From Branchiostoma belcheri (taxonomy: Eukaryota; Chordata; Leptocardii; Amphioxiformes; Branchiostomatidae), in NCBI RefSeq assembly GCF_001625305.1, contig NW_017803855.1:124776-188775 (forward strand): a stretch of 64,000 bases of DNA. The letters are read 5' to 3'. The notes under the pieces were generated by a model. The model worked only from the letters and a program-made list of their open reading frames with translations, searched no databases and was not told the origin of the DNA. Of the stretch, positions 30,147-41,130 are shown piece by piece. The position numbers and the translations under genes are program-made. Within the stretch, counting starts at the first letter, position 1, and every line of letters begins with the position of its first letter.

Positions 30147-31167
30147 TCACATGGTCAGCCTGGGTCCTGTTGAAGTGACAGGAGACTGGGTAGTAGACAG
30201 TTCTGGTCTTGGGGACATCAGTTTGTGTTTTTTGTCCACATGGGTGCCGATGTGGCCGATGAAGTCATACACGTTGGTGAAGTAGACAGCGCAGAAGGTA
30301 CAGATCATGGGCGGGGGGTCGGCTTCAGGGACGCCGCCGACCACCGCGGGGTGCTTGCCTGGACAGGTCATCGGGTAGGCGCGGAAGACGATCGGCTTGA
30401 GCGGCATGACAGGCCGAGGACCCGGCGGGCAGAGCCCGTTGGCTGTCATGTAGCAGCTCAGGAAGTGTGCCTGGGCGGCGGGGTGGACGTGTGGGAGGGG
30501 GTGATCCCGCGGGATGGCCAGCGGGTGGAGCGGGAACATCGGCACGAGCCCCTCGGTAGGCTTGGCGACTCCATCCGTAGGCGGGGACGGTTTCTTCGGC
30601 GAGTCCGAGTCGTCACTGGCACGCTCCTCTGGTCTCCCCGATGCGATTCCTCGGTGTCTTCCTCGTCTCCCTCTCGGGACACCTGTGAATCTTCTTGTGC
30701 CGCTCCAGGTTGGACTTGTGGCTGGTGGCGTAGCCGCACAGCCCGCAGACGAAGTCCTTCCTCCCGCTGTGGACGGTCTGGTGCCGCTTGAGCAGGGCCT
30801 TACGGCAGAAGTTCCGCCCGCAGACCTTACAGGTGTAGCCGTAGCGGTGGTGCTGGTAGACGTGATCCCGGAGCTCGGCCTTGCTGCTGAAGTGGTGATC
30901 GCAGCACTCCAGGGACTTGGTGCAGGCCAGGTGCATCGTGCTGATGTGCCGCTTCAGGTTGTTCCTCCGGTTCGTCTCGTAACTACAGTGCGGGCACTTG
31001 AACATCTTCCTCCCCATGTAGCAGTGAGAGGAGTAGGTGTCGAGGCGAAGGTACGGCGCGGGCATCGGTGCTGAAGCCATGTCCTCCCGATAACTGCTCT
31101 GCACTAGCACGCTCCTCATCCCACGGGCTCGGACTGAGATGCTCACTCGGGCTCGGCAAGACGAGTT
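30147..31167 (-). CDS. C2H2 zinc-finger protein, 3' exon, with a reading-frame break
   Basis: Putative nuclear DNA-binding protein. A strong acceptor (CTTCTCTCCTGCTCCAG) precedes 31167. From the codon at 31146, residues 49-154 hold four fingers: FKCPHC..H-x4-H; a degenerate one (LECC..H-x3-H, first Cys displaced); YTCKVC..H-x3-H; FVCGLC..H-x3-H. Finger 3 leads to 4 through HSGRKDF. This frame stops at 30613. The following coding-like sequence is in another frame (RASDDSDSPKKPSPPTDG, proline-rich, to a stop at 30147). It ends with a fifth finger, ICTFCAVYFTNVYDFIGHIG then TH. An acidic stretch in the third frame (GDEEDTEESHRGDQ) lies between, as if two single bases were missing near 30690-30620: assembly error, polymorphism or real decay. 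The isolated C-terminal finger with HIGTH resembles the C-terminal fingers of Ikaros/hunchback-type proteins; that link is a guess. Upstream exons were not found. An internal Met in fair context (GACATGG) lies at residue 23. Confidence 0.75.
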
Positions 31168-31169
31168 CT

Positions 31170-32055
31170 GGAGCAGGAGAGAAGCAGACAGCGGTTTTAT
31201 GAATGGGGGAAACCACGTTACCTCATCGTGATAATAGTACTAATGAATATTGTAGAAGACTTCCCCCCAAAACCCGCTGTGCGCCCGGAGCCAGTCCCCG
31301 GGACCCCGGTGTCACTCATTCAGACCGTCCCCCTCTCGACATGCATTATTACACCAATTAAACACCCGCGGTCACAGAGAAGCCATTTAATTTGATATAC
31401 ATGAGAATGCCGATAATTAACCGTGGTCTAGCTTAGACAATACCAACTTTTTCACGTATGCTGAGGTCATAGCGTATTGTTTCTAAAGACTTCAAACGAC
31501 AATTCTTGAGGGAAAAGGCTAGGCAGGGAGTTGTAGTGGAAGAAGGTGTAATCAAGTCCTCGGTAACAAACTAGACCTGTGATTATCCTAGTCCATAGGG
31601 ATAAACTATATTTGTACAGCAAATTCCTATAGATCCTGCACGTTTCCTGGACAACTCAACAAGAACATGCCAGACTTGCAAACTTTAGATTTGGTGGCAT
31701 TTCCCATGACAAATTATAACGAAAAATATCCCATACATTTCTTATGTAAACGAAGGAGAGGAAGGCACACATACAAACACAAGGGAACTGCAAGATTTCT
31801 AAAATTTCCAAGTTACAGTTAAAATATTTTCGCACCTTGTAAATGAATATTCTGGCTGATGTATTTGTCAAGCAAATGCTTGTCTTAACTTTACCCTCAC
31901 TAATTCCAATATAAAACTTTTAAAACTTCACAGTACTTCAGACAAAAGTTCAGTCGCACAACGCAACGCAATTCAAGCTGGAAAATATTAGAAACTGTCG
32001 AATAGACTGAATAGTATGCCAGGAGAAGTTACCGGTTAGAGGAGCACTATTTGTA
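31170..32055. other. Intron/upstream region of the zinc-finger gene
   Basis: 31260-31440 is GC-rich and repeat-free (CCCGGGACCCCGGTGTCACT, ATTACACCAATTAAACACCC) and may be regulatory. No exon recognised. Confidence 0.3.
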
Positions 32056-32059
32056 ACCT

Positions 32060-32262
32060 CGAGTGCCTGGTAGAGGCTATATCTCCGGGGCGGGTGGGAA
32101 TTTTGATACAGCATTTTTAACGCGTTCTTTTGATAGCCGGCCAGGTTCCATTCGAGGCTGGTTGTAGGATGGCCGTCTATTAAAAGAATGCGCTAAAAAC
32201 TCTTCAAAACGCTGTATCAATTCCCACCCGCCCCGGAGCCTGCACAGGAGGCTAATATCTGA
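32060..32262. mobile_element. Foldback family F, full copy
   Basis: CCGGGGCGGGTGGGAATTTT, GATACAGCATTTTTAACGCG at the left pairs with CAAAACGCTGTATCAATTCC, CACCCGCCCCGG at the right. The centre is GGCTGGTTGTAGGATGGCCG. Confidence 0.75.
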
Positions 32263-32269
32263 CAGTTAA

Positions 32270-32536
32270 AACCGGTACATGTGAACTTCTAGTGACCCCG
32301 CCCGCGCCTGTGTTCCAGTCTACACGTCGCCAACACGACTCAAACAGGTGTCCAGGCCGGGCGTGTCATCACACTGCTCGCTCCTGACGCACAAGCTCAG
32401 ATAACAGTCGCCACTTCGCGCCATTTTCTGATAATCCCGTCGTTTGAGCCGATTTAAAACCTGGCAATCATTCCTCCTTGTCTCATCTGGGCCCGACATG
32501 TCGGCGGCAGAGCAATCGGTTTGAAGACGCTATAGC
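32270..32536. promoter_or_regulatory. Candidate cis-regulatory island
   Basis: Repeat-free GC-rich block between two MITEs (CGCCATTTTCTGATAATCCC, CAGGTGTCCAGGCC). Compositional evidence only. Confidence 0.22.
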
Positions 32537-32546
32537 AGCCCATTTC

Positions 32547-32743
32547 TAGCCTCTACCAGGCTTGAGGGCGCGGCTGGAAATAGTCGAAATTGGCCAAATA
32601 GAGAGATATAACACGCCGAGGGAGTTTAGCCGGCCGGCCGGCAAACTGTAAACTGGATGGCTAAACTCCCTCGGCGTGTTATATCTCTCTATTTGGCCAA
32701 TTTCTACTATTTCCAGCCGCGCCCTCAAGCCTGGTAGAGGCTA
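32547..32743. mobile_element. Palindromic MITE family A, 9-bp TSD
   Basis: TAGCCTCTACCAGGCTTGAG ... complement, near-perfect palindrome; GCCCATTTC at 32538-32546 and 32744-32752. Confidence 0.9.
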
Positions 32744-32752
32744 GCCCATTTC

Positions 32753-34329
32753 CACTACAGGCTGCCGAGCGAGGGACTGAACGTTCGAACATTGAACAGA
32801 TCACGCAACGAATTTCATCGCCAAAAACGACTTTTTTTATAGAGGTTCTGTGTGTTTTCTTGTCTTCATCTTCATATTGTATCTCACATTCGAATCATAA
32901 AATCAATTACAACTTTTGGGGGATCAGGGACGACGAAAGATCACCCGTGTACATATTACAGCCTGCGAAGATTTTCTAGCGGTCAGCGATTGTTTTTATA
33001 TGAGCGTGGCTAGAGTTTCTTTTCGGTGAGCTGTTTTGTGAGGGAGGGGACGGCTGTATCGGGACGAGAGCTGTGTCTAAATAAGTCTGCACATGAGTCT
33101 ACACACAGCTGATGGTACAAGTTTGGTAAGACGATAAAACATTTCTCTTTCTTTCATACCAGATTTGTACATGTATAACCTTTTTCCCGTAGAGGAACTT
33201 GCGAAGGCTGATTCTCTATAGTGGAAGCTTGAGAGAAGAAGCAAAAAGTAAACAGCTACAATTTTGAAGCCTATCAATTGATAAACATACAAACAAATGG
33301 ATCCTAAACATATGCAATATGCTTTCTGTCGACCAAACATGTTATCTACTTTTCAAGCACTCTTAGAGATGATTTCAATTCTTTTTGTGTATTTTTTGGT
33401 ACAGTCGCCATTTTGGTAAACAATCGAGGTACTGTCGTTCCCAGGCCAAGTCGCTTCTTCCGTGAGTTCGACTCGTTCCCAAAGTCCTGTCAGAAGTCAC
33501 CCGTGTCGAACTGACTTCCCCCGACTTCCTGTGTACTGTGTTCTGTGTGCTTCGTTTCAAGTTGTCTGCTTCTATTGAATCTGATTCAGTGTGTTTTGCA
33601 ATGCGTTATTAAGAATGATCAACCGCCAACTCTGTTTTGCTGTTGTGTATGTCGTTTTCACAATAAAAAAAAACGGAGCTTCCGTGAGTAACAAACGGTT
33701 GATACCACTTACTATTTGTAAGAAGGACTACACATTTTGTGAATGAAACCTACTCAGAATTTGAAACAAAATCATGCAGAATTAGAATTAAGGACAGATG
33801 ATTGATACTGACCACTTCAAGACCAAACAAATGTCACAGGTTTCATACCGCCAAACACAGTAAAAACGAACAAAACACCGAAACAAATCCTTGACACTAG
33901 ACGTAAAGAATACAAACTGTAAGTTACAAACAGTAAAAACACACACTTGTTTCGATTTCAAGCAGGCCTATATCACATACATGTATAGTGCTTTTTCCTG
34001 AAAATGTAGAAAACGAAGAAAGCATTTCATAACGATTTGTGGCACTGAATAAGTCAGAATTCGACACCTATGTCGCCAGAAAATATCAACAGAAAAATCC
34101 CAGCAATTTGTCAATCAGAAAAGTTTCTACATCTTATTTCTAGGAGCCAGTTTTTAAGGTTGTGTCGCGGCGTGTGTTGCCTGGCTCCCCCTCGGGGTAG
34201 ATCGGACCTTTGACCGAGGGACTGATCTTCTGACCTGCGGTGTCCGTGCGCCTGCCTGGCGACAAACGAACAAGTCATCAACATGACAACGTGGTCGTTT
34301 GATTAACGAAAAAAAAGAAACGGTCTTCA
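32753..34329. other. Spacer without recognised gene
   Basis: Mixed composition; no exon with both splice signals and recognisable coding content seen on either strand. Confidence 0.35.
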
Positions 34330-34825
34330 ATACAGACTTTTATTTGTCCAGGCCACAGTTTTAGAAACGAAGACTTGTGCGTGAAATTCTAACTGTAGTT
34401 TGCAGTTCGAGAGTTTAGCGAGTGATTTTGATGCTTAAAAGTGGCAAATAATTTACTGTCGCTCCAACGGTTGATTTTGGAAAAAAGTTACTCATTTCAA
34501 CACAACCTTATATTTGTATAGGTAACAGTAGGTAAGGCTTGTGTGTGAAATTCTAACTGTAGTTTCAAACTCTTCCTCGAAGGTTCAGTGAGGAATTTGG
34601 AAGCCAAAATTCCTTGAGTTGAGTGGTAAGTAACTTACTGTCGCTCTAACCGTTGATTTTGGCAAAAAAGGGACTAATTTCAACACAGCCTTTTATTTGT
34701 ATAGGTTACGGTAGGTAAGGCTTGTGCGTGAAATTCTAACTGTAGTTTCCGATTCTTCCTCGAAGGTTCAGTGAGGGATTTGGAAGCCAAAATTCCTTAA
34801 GTGGCAAGTAATTTACTGTCGCTGG
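34330..34825. repeat. Tandem repeat, ~174-bp unit, three copies
   Basis: The block GTGAAATTCTAACTGTAGTT recurs at 34381, 34555 and 34728 (periods 174 and 173). Each unit also has TTATTTGT...AGGCTTGTG and ATTTACTGTCGCT. Copies 2 and 3 are the most alike. Confidence 0.88.
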
Positions 34826-34915
34826 GCTGTGGAAAGAGGTCAGGGACTCCCGACTGGTTTTCTGTGGTGCGTTGGCGGTTTGACTGTGACCAGGGGAAGC
34901 ACTTTTTCTTCTCAG

Positions 34916-35165
34916 CTGCTACTTGTTCCTTCCCGAGCCATTGTGCTCGCCCTGCGTGGGACAGGAACGTCTTGCCAGGACAGTTCTTCAAGATTTTATA
35001 CTTAAAGATGCAGCGGAAGGGGACGAGTCGACCACACCGGATCAACAGATAACGTCTGTGGGGGAAAAGTTTTCAAAACTTAAAGAGAAAATCTGGGTGA
35101 CCCGGAAGGGCAATGTTACGCTGACTGCACCAGTATCAAAACAGTCTAAATCCAACAAACAATAG
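34916..35165 (+). CDS. Possible terminal coding exon, unknown protein
   Basis: A strong 3' splice site (CACTTTTTCTTCTCAG, ending 34915) is followed by an 83-codon open frame to TAG at 35163-35165. The frame has plausible composition: charged ILKDAAEGDESTTPDQQITS, then GEKFSKLKEKIWVTRKG and a basic tail KQSKSNKQ. It lies right after the tandem array. No domain recognised, and no upstream exon identified. A second frame over the same start (34801-35052) is also open, so the true frame is not certain. Confidence 0.33.
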
Positions 35166-35279
35166 TCACTGTATTTAGACAAGAAGTAGGGATTTGTTGT
35201 TGTTTTTGTTGTTGTTGTTGTTGTACGGTATTGCTGTTAACGTTGTACTGTAAGCCAATAGTCAGCCGATTTTCCTCAC

Positions 35280-35470
35280 ATTTGTCGTATGCTGTCGTGC
35301 GATTTTGATGCCGTAGAATTTTTAAGAAGACTATGGCAGAACTAATCACCGACAAGGATTTAAGGCAGTATTTTAACAAGAAGACAGCTGAATTTTGCAG
35401 TACACATATGTACGACTGTTTCAAGAATGATGTGGCTCTAAATTTGTGATCGCACGACAATCGCAAAACG
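35280..35470. mobile_element. Repeat family H
   Basis: Blocks CGACAAGGATTTAAGGC and GATCGCACGACAATCGCAA recur in variant form at 38570-38745, 45110-45330, and split at 50760-50860 plus 51235-51325 (GATCGTACGGCAATCGTACG). Ends rich in CGTACGATTGTCG; probably a nonautonomous DNA element. Confidence 0.5.
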
Positions 35471-35474
35471 TATG

Positions 35475-36055
35475 TGCGACCTTACTCTAAGTTTTACAAA
35501 ATCAAGGAATATTTGTACCTTTTCTTCCCCCTTTTAAACGTACGTAATTACCGTAAGCTTCCTAAAGAACTCATTTGTTTTAATCTGCAGTATTTTTGTC
35601 TTCCCGTTCTTTAACTGCCCATACAGACAGACAGTGGCTTACACAGTAAACAATACCGTAACTCAGGTATGAAACATTAAGGTATTACCGGTCATTTCCG
35701 TCCATCACGTCAGTATAACCATGTCTTATAATCACCGGGTCTACAATAAGTAATCAGCGGTCGGTAAAAGCTGGGAGATTACAAGTTTCGTAAGCTTCAT
35801 TTTAAAGCAATGGAAACACGGTCTAGAAATTCTTGGGCTGGCAGTGGCACTTGTGTGGAACTCGACTTATATGAATGAATGAAAGGCCATTACTGTACAT
35901 TTATGCCATTACAAGATAGGTACAGCATAGTGATAAAGCTTTGTGTGACTGTGCTCGATCAGTCTGGTACAGTAACAGTGATACACGTAAGGTACCTTAC
36001 TTCATGTATAGTGTACTAATATGACATGTGCTCGCTTCTGAAGACAGTTGTAGGT
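35475..36055. other. Spacer with short LINE-tail remnant
   Basis: 35870-35945 (GAATGAATGAAAGGCCATTA, CTGTACATTTATGCC) resembles 55765-55825 and may be a minus-strand LINE 3' tail. Otherwise nothing recognised. Confidence 0.35.
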
Positions 36056-36437
36056 GTGTTAACGGCCAGTCGGAAAGAGTCTAAGAGTAGCTTTAAGAAC
36101 AGATGAAACTTACAATGCATGGTTTATCTTGTTGCATGAGGAATATCAAATTTGCTTTTTAAATATCTAAAACTAGAGAACTTATTTTGCTTACAATTGC
36201 CGAGGGTATTTCTCTTGTGGTATAAGGTATACTCCACAGTAACATCAACTGCTTTTCGACTGTCGTATGCGAATAGGAATAGCAAACTCATGAAGACATT
36301 GTGGGAATAGTGGCGCATATGTCGTACAAAATTCAGTTGTTTTCTTACATATTAGCAAGACTGTCTTAGATCCCTGTTATTTTGTTGATTTCTGCTTGAA
36401 GTTCTAAAGTATCAAAATCGTATGACGTGCTACATAC

Positions 36438-36774
36438 CAGGGCTCTCCCCAAGCAATGAAGCAAGGGCGCACCCCCTCTCCCAAAAATCCTAGCACCTCT
36501 CCCAAAATTTAGGGGTTTCCCTTAGTATTTTCATGAAAATTTGATGATTTTTTACCGATTTGGGAGCACCTCTTCCTTATAAGTGTGGGAAGGTCAAACA
36601 CACTGCTACACACAGCACTACCAGCGGACCAGCCCCCTGCTGTAGTGCAGTGCACAACTGTGTGTCGCCCAAGGGCTACAGAAATGGATATGGGCACCAC
36701 CCTACGCTCTGCATAAGGGCACGGGAGGCCTTTCCTTCCTTTCTTCCTTAACGATTTCTGGGGAGAGACCCCTG
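36438..36774. mobile_element. hAT-like nonautonomous element
   Basis: CAGGGCTCTCCCCAA at the left and GGGGAGAGACCCCTG at the right form terminal inverted repeats of the CAGGG type typical of hAT elements. No clear 8-bp target duplication. Confidence 0.55.
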
Positions 36775-37020
36775 AATACACTGTATGGTAGAGGCTCGTC
36801 CGACCGGTCTGTACTGTGAGATAGATCGTACACTTAATGAGAGGAAGTAGTTTGACCTCTGTTCAGGAACAGGTCACGGTAAGATGGTTTCCCACAGACA
36901 ACCTGACCGCTTCCGACCAGACCTCTCGTCCTTCCGATGTCAGCCGAAGTCTTCCGATTACAACCAATATCCGCGAACCGAGGTTTTTAGAAAGTGTTTG
37001 TTTTGTTTTGGTTCGAAGGA

Positions 37021-37480
37021 TCGGATGGAAAGTAGGAAATCATGCGATATGCAAGGATTAAGATTCACAGAGAAGTTGTACAATCAAGACATCGAAGGGA
37101 TTGGTTTAAGAAATTGAAAGAAACTGTTTTGTTTTGGTTGGAAGCGTCGGATGGAAAGTATGAAATCATGCGATATGCAAGGATACTAGTACTGTCAAAG
37201 ACATCGAACGAATTCCTTGGTTTAAGAAATTGAAAGAAAGTGTTTTTTCTTGGTGGTAACGTCGGATAGAAAGTAGGAAAGCATGCGATATGCAAGAACT
37301 AAGATTCACATAGACCTTTACAATCAAGACATCGAAGGGATTGGTTAAAGAAACTGTTTTTGTCTTGGTGGTAACGTCGGATAGAAAGTAAGAAATCATC
37401 CGATATACAAGAACTAAGATTCACAGAGACCTGTACAGTCAAAGACACAGAATGACATGGTTTAAGAAATGAAAAGCCTT
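37021..37480. repeat. Tandem repeat, ~115-126-bp unit, four copies
   Basis: TCGGAT(G/A)GAAAGTA.GAAA.CATGCGATAT recurs at 37021, 37147, 37262 and 37377. Each unit continues with AAGATTCACA, CAAGACATCGAA and GGTTTAAGAAA. The open frames over it are by-products. Confidence 0.88.
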
Positions 37481-37596
37481 CGTAAAGAAGCAAGAACGAT
37501 GTATAACGTTCACATACTAGTAGTACACTGTTGATTACAGTAGACGGTAGCCTTTATGTGATAAGCAAGGTTCACAGAGCAAAATCTTATATAATT

Positions 37597-37850
37597 AGAA
37601 AGTTTATTGCAAATTCATGCCCGAGGGCTAATTGCAAGAACATGATAACAACAGTAAACAGTAGAATGATAATAAGTGATGCTAATGCTACTTTATATAT
37701 ACATTTGTAGTTATTGTTGGGTTTGATTTCTTTTCCGTGTGCAGTGGAGTATGAAATGGCCGACGTTTTGCGAGATATATAAATTGGGAGGTGTTAATAG
37801 AAATGCAGTTTTTTGTAGGCTGGGACACCAAATGACTTGGTGTAAAAAAT
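37597..37850 (-). mobile_element. LINE 3' end
   Basis: The minus strand ends GCAATTAGCCCTCGGGCATG, AATTTGCAATAAACTTTC, as at 19898. A third, weaker copy lies at 41875-41915. Confidence 0.5.
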
Positions 37851-38019
37851 GAAAATCGTATCCACAAATGAGCAGTATATAACGTTCTTGAAAAATACAC
37901 TGTTGAAATGGCGATTACTTCAGCTTATCATGTTAACAACTGAAAGGACTAAAGAAATGTCACTTTTTTCAGACTTAAAATTTTCCTACACACAAAAAGA
38001 CATTGAGTTGATATATTAC

Positions 38020-38165
38020 TCTCCAAGCAAAACTCTCAAATTTTCCTTGAGTTTTTCTTGCAAGGACACCGAAAGAAAAAAAAGGCGGACAAAATAAAAA
38101 GCCCAACAAACCGTGTACGAATTCGCTTTTAAAAAGATATAATTGGAGAGTAGCTTGGTTAGTAG
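38020..38165. mobile_element. MITE family B, divergent
   Basis: TACTCTCCAAGCAAAACTCT ... AATTGGAGAGTAGCTTGG. Confidence 0.5.
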
Positions 38166-38181
38166 AAGAGTACAAAATTTT

Positions 38182-38201
38182 NNNNNNNNNNNNNNNNNNN
38201 N
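38182..38201. other. Assembly gap (20 N)
   Basis: Twenty undetermined bases; the size is probably nominal. Confidence 0.99.
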
Positions 38202-38999
38202 AAGCAAAGACCTCAGCAATGGTCCTTTAATCGCCTTAAGCTGCAAGGAGAATTTTTTTCCGACGCCGCAGCCCTGGCCAGGAGCGAGCCTAATCAGCGG
38301 CATTGTTTCCCACTTGTTGCGGTGAGGATGGCCGCTCACGCCGCCTGGTCTGTCCTGTCCTGTCGGGCCGGCGAGACGGTCTCGCCCTGGGGACACACAC
38401 TTTTGTGCTGTATGGGAAAAATTCTTACAGACGACCGAAAACTAGCCCTGGATTCAAATGCAGATTCATATACTTCCGACCCAGTCTTTCACTCGGACGA
38501 TACTGCTTACTTGACGAGAATGCCGAACTAAAGACACGCATACGTCGTAAGATCGTCCCACGATCGAAAAATAAATGCATTATTGCGGTAGTCGTACAGT
38601 TGTCCTACAAAATTAAGCCGTCTTGTAACCGACAAAATGTTGTGTTAGAGTTTTGTCAGCGATTCTGTCACAGCCTACTTGAAAATTCTACAGCACAAAA
38701 ATCGTACGACGACCTACGATGAATATGACTTTGTCGTACGATTTGAATTCAACAGTGACTGTTATTGTATCAGTTCACAAGATAGACGCATATTTGAAAA
38801 GATGAGAAGACCATAAGCTCCTAGGGCACTTTTGCCTATCATTAAGTTCAGTCAAGTTTTCAAGATTTTAAACCTCCTTGGTTATAACGAAAAAGAACAA
38901 GGCAACCAAATTAGGTGACGAATATATAGAGACACTTTCATACAGATTTCAACAGGTGTGTGAAGATACAATGTCACAAAAAATCGGCCAAATAGAGAA

Positions 39000-39137
39000 A
39001 TAGCATGCCCGTGGAGTTTGTCTGCTGGAGAGAACAGTTTGCGGCAAAATGTACTCTCTAGCGGACCAACTCCCTCGGCATGTTGTCTCTCTATTTGACC
39101 GATTTCTACTCAGCCGCCGAAGCCTGGTAGAGGCTAA
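39000..39137. mobile_element. MITE family A, left end lost
   Basis: The right end CCGAAGCCTGGTAGAGGCTA is intact; the left begins internally at AAATCGGCCAAATAGAG. Flanks AATGTCACA / ATTGTCACT match at 7 of 9, so the loss may have followed insertion. Confidence 0.75.
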
Positions 39138-39139
39138 TT

Positions 39140-39610
39140 GTCACTCATAAACACCTAAATGATGTTAAAATAATGAAAATTCATTCTCTAATGTCAAAAA
39201 GTACATGGGAATGCAAAGTTCTTTCTTCACAACCACTTGTTAAGAGCCGACGTTTCGATGCCGTCTGTCATCTTCATCAGGGTAATTGTAACTACATGGT
39301 GTTACTGCTAACAATGCGTTCCCAAACGTAAAATAACTGCATAAATATTGTTGTGAAGGAATGATATGACGTTCCCACGGTTGAGAAATAATCCCCCGTC
39401 CCTCCAAGTTTAATGAGTTAATATCGCCCTGTGTCGATGAAGGTCTTGTCGCCAGTAAAACAAAGGTGACGAGACGGGAGACCTCCGGGACTTGTTAGTG
39501 ATTCTGCACGGTATTGTTCCGTACAACAGGCGGCAGTGGGGAGGGCTGGTACGGGCTACGTCATGTGTACTGTCCGTGTGTACTGTCCGTGACCCTGGTG
39601 ATTGTTTTCA
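39140..39610. other. Spacer, partly GC-rich
   Basis: 39440-39490 (CTTGTCGCCAGTAAAACAAA) resembles 40206 and 41570, three weak copies of an unknown motif. No gene seen. Confidence 0.3.
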
Positions 39611-39616
39611 TGTAGC

Positions 39617-39804
39617 CTACAGGCTACAGAAGCGGTGGTAAAGAATAGAAATTGGCCGAATAAACAGATAGTAACATGCCAGAGGAGATGGTCCGCTAAA
39701 GGAGTACATTTCGCCGCTTAAACCAACTCCCCTGGCATGTTATCTGTCTATTTGGCCAAATCTCTACTCTTTTCATCCTCCTCTGAAGCCTGGTAGAGGC
39801 TATG
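39617..39804. mobile_element. MITE family A
   Basis: Left TAGCCTACAGGCTACAGAAG, right CTGAAGCCTGGTAGAGGCTA, palindromic interior with GGTCCGCTAAAGGAGTACA. Confidence 0.8.
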
Positions 39805-39809
39805 TCTGG

Positions 39810-40440
39810 TGGACAGTGGCTAGCCGACAGAGGGAAAAACTCTATCCGACTGACGGAAGTAAGATAGAAGCCCTCTTTATCATACACAGTGTCTACACCT
39901 GTATATGAAGTAACGGACAATTTGATTCTCTTCAAAACTCTAAAACATAAACTATGTGTGACCCACAAGGCACTGATTTTAGCAAGGAGCTTTCGTCTTT
40001 TTTTTAGACTTTGATCGAATTATACGTAAGCACTGTCCATAAAACACACGGCAACTTTAAGATTTCAAATCCGCTGTAAGCCTTGCTGAAGGAAAGCCGT
40101 CATTGGCTAGATGAAAAGTTCTGTGCGCCCCTGTTTCAACTCTCAAGGTTAGCAGCAGTCCCGCCCATGCGCCCCCTGTCGGTGCAGTTCCACCTCTAAA
40201 GTAAACTGTCGCCAGTGACACAAAAGGTAACCAGACTTCCCCACCCACGGGACGTCCCGAACAATGGCCCCCTGCCGACGGGAAGCGGTAGTGCATTGTG
40301 TAGTCCCGCCCACGGGATATGTTTGTTATTGTTTCACCACAAGAAGGATCTAGCGGCCAAGAAATCACATTGGACATGGTGGTTCATCAAGTGTAGGTGT
40401 TGAATAGAGCACGCTACAAGAGTCCGGAAGTTTAGTCGCA
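39810..40440. other. Spacer without recognised gene
   Basis: A 106-codon minus frame (40377-40057) has no splice or domain support and is left out. Confidence 0.35.
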
Positions 40441-40443
40441 CGT

Positions 40444-40612
40444 AATCTCCAAGCAGATGTTTTGGTGGCTGCAAGACAGTAGCAAATTGGCAAGACGGTA
40501 TAATTCCATTGGCAGGGCAGTGTCTATTTGGCGGTACAAAAAAAGGTACCAGTACAAAAAAGAAAGCCTGATAAAATGCCTAAAAGTATATCAGACCTCT
40601 GCTTGAAAACGC
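40444..40612. mobile_element. MITE family B
   Basis: AATCTCCAAGCAGATGTTTT ... AGACCTCTGCTTGAAAACG, with GCAAGACAGTAGCAAATTGG inside. Confidence 0.75.
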
Positions 40613-40749
40613 TTTTGAACTAAATAAGCGAACCAAAATCAAAGTTGAGCAGAATTTTAGTTACAAAGTACATTATACATGTGCCAGCCTAGCCTGGAAT
40701 TTCCACCTTATAGTACGCTTTCCTGCAGACTTTTCGGCTGAGAGAGCAC

Positions 40750-41130
40750 ACTACACTCTACTCTAGCTTCAGAAGCAGCTGAAAAAAGTAGAAAGTTGCC
40801 AAATAGACAGATACGTGCCAGGGGAGTTGGTCCGCTAGAGTTGGTCCGCTAAACAAGGACTGATAGAACGTCCTTGCGCTAAAGGAGTACAGTTTGCCGC
40901 TCCCGCTATACTAAACTAAAGCTGCAAGCTACATGTAGGCTGTCATACATGCTACTCCAACCTACTCTCCAAGCAGAGGTTTGGGTTTTGGGGGTATTTT
41001 TAGCGTGTTAACGTTTTTAGGTTTTTTTATCGGGGTTTCTCTTTTGCACTTAATTTTTTTCCACCAAAATTCAGCGCAAAAGAGAAGCCCCGATAAAAAA
41101 GCTTAAAAAAGGATCTGCTTGGAGAGTAAC
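40750..41130. mobile_element. Composite of degraded A and B elements
   Basis: 40755-40900 has A-type blocks (GAAGCAGCTGAAAAAAGTAG, GGGGAGTTGGTCCGCTA). 40965-41130 is a B element (CTACTCTCCAAGCAGAGGTT ... GATCTGCTTGGAGAGTA) with a long internal stem pairing TTTATCGGGGTTTCTCTTTT with its complement at ~41070-41095. Confidence 0.6.

Noticed and set aside
30660..30690. A mini-intron explaining the zinc-finger frame break (CAG|GTGTCC to CCAG)
   Set aside because: The only AG available gives a 54-bp intron whose length is a multiple of three, so it does not restore the downstream frame, and it is implausibly short.
30225..31074. Plus-strand frames of 188 and 186 codons
   Set aside because: Antisense shadows of the zinc-finger exon, produced by its GC-rich codons.
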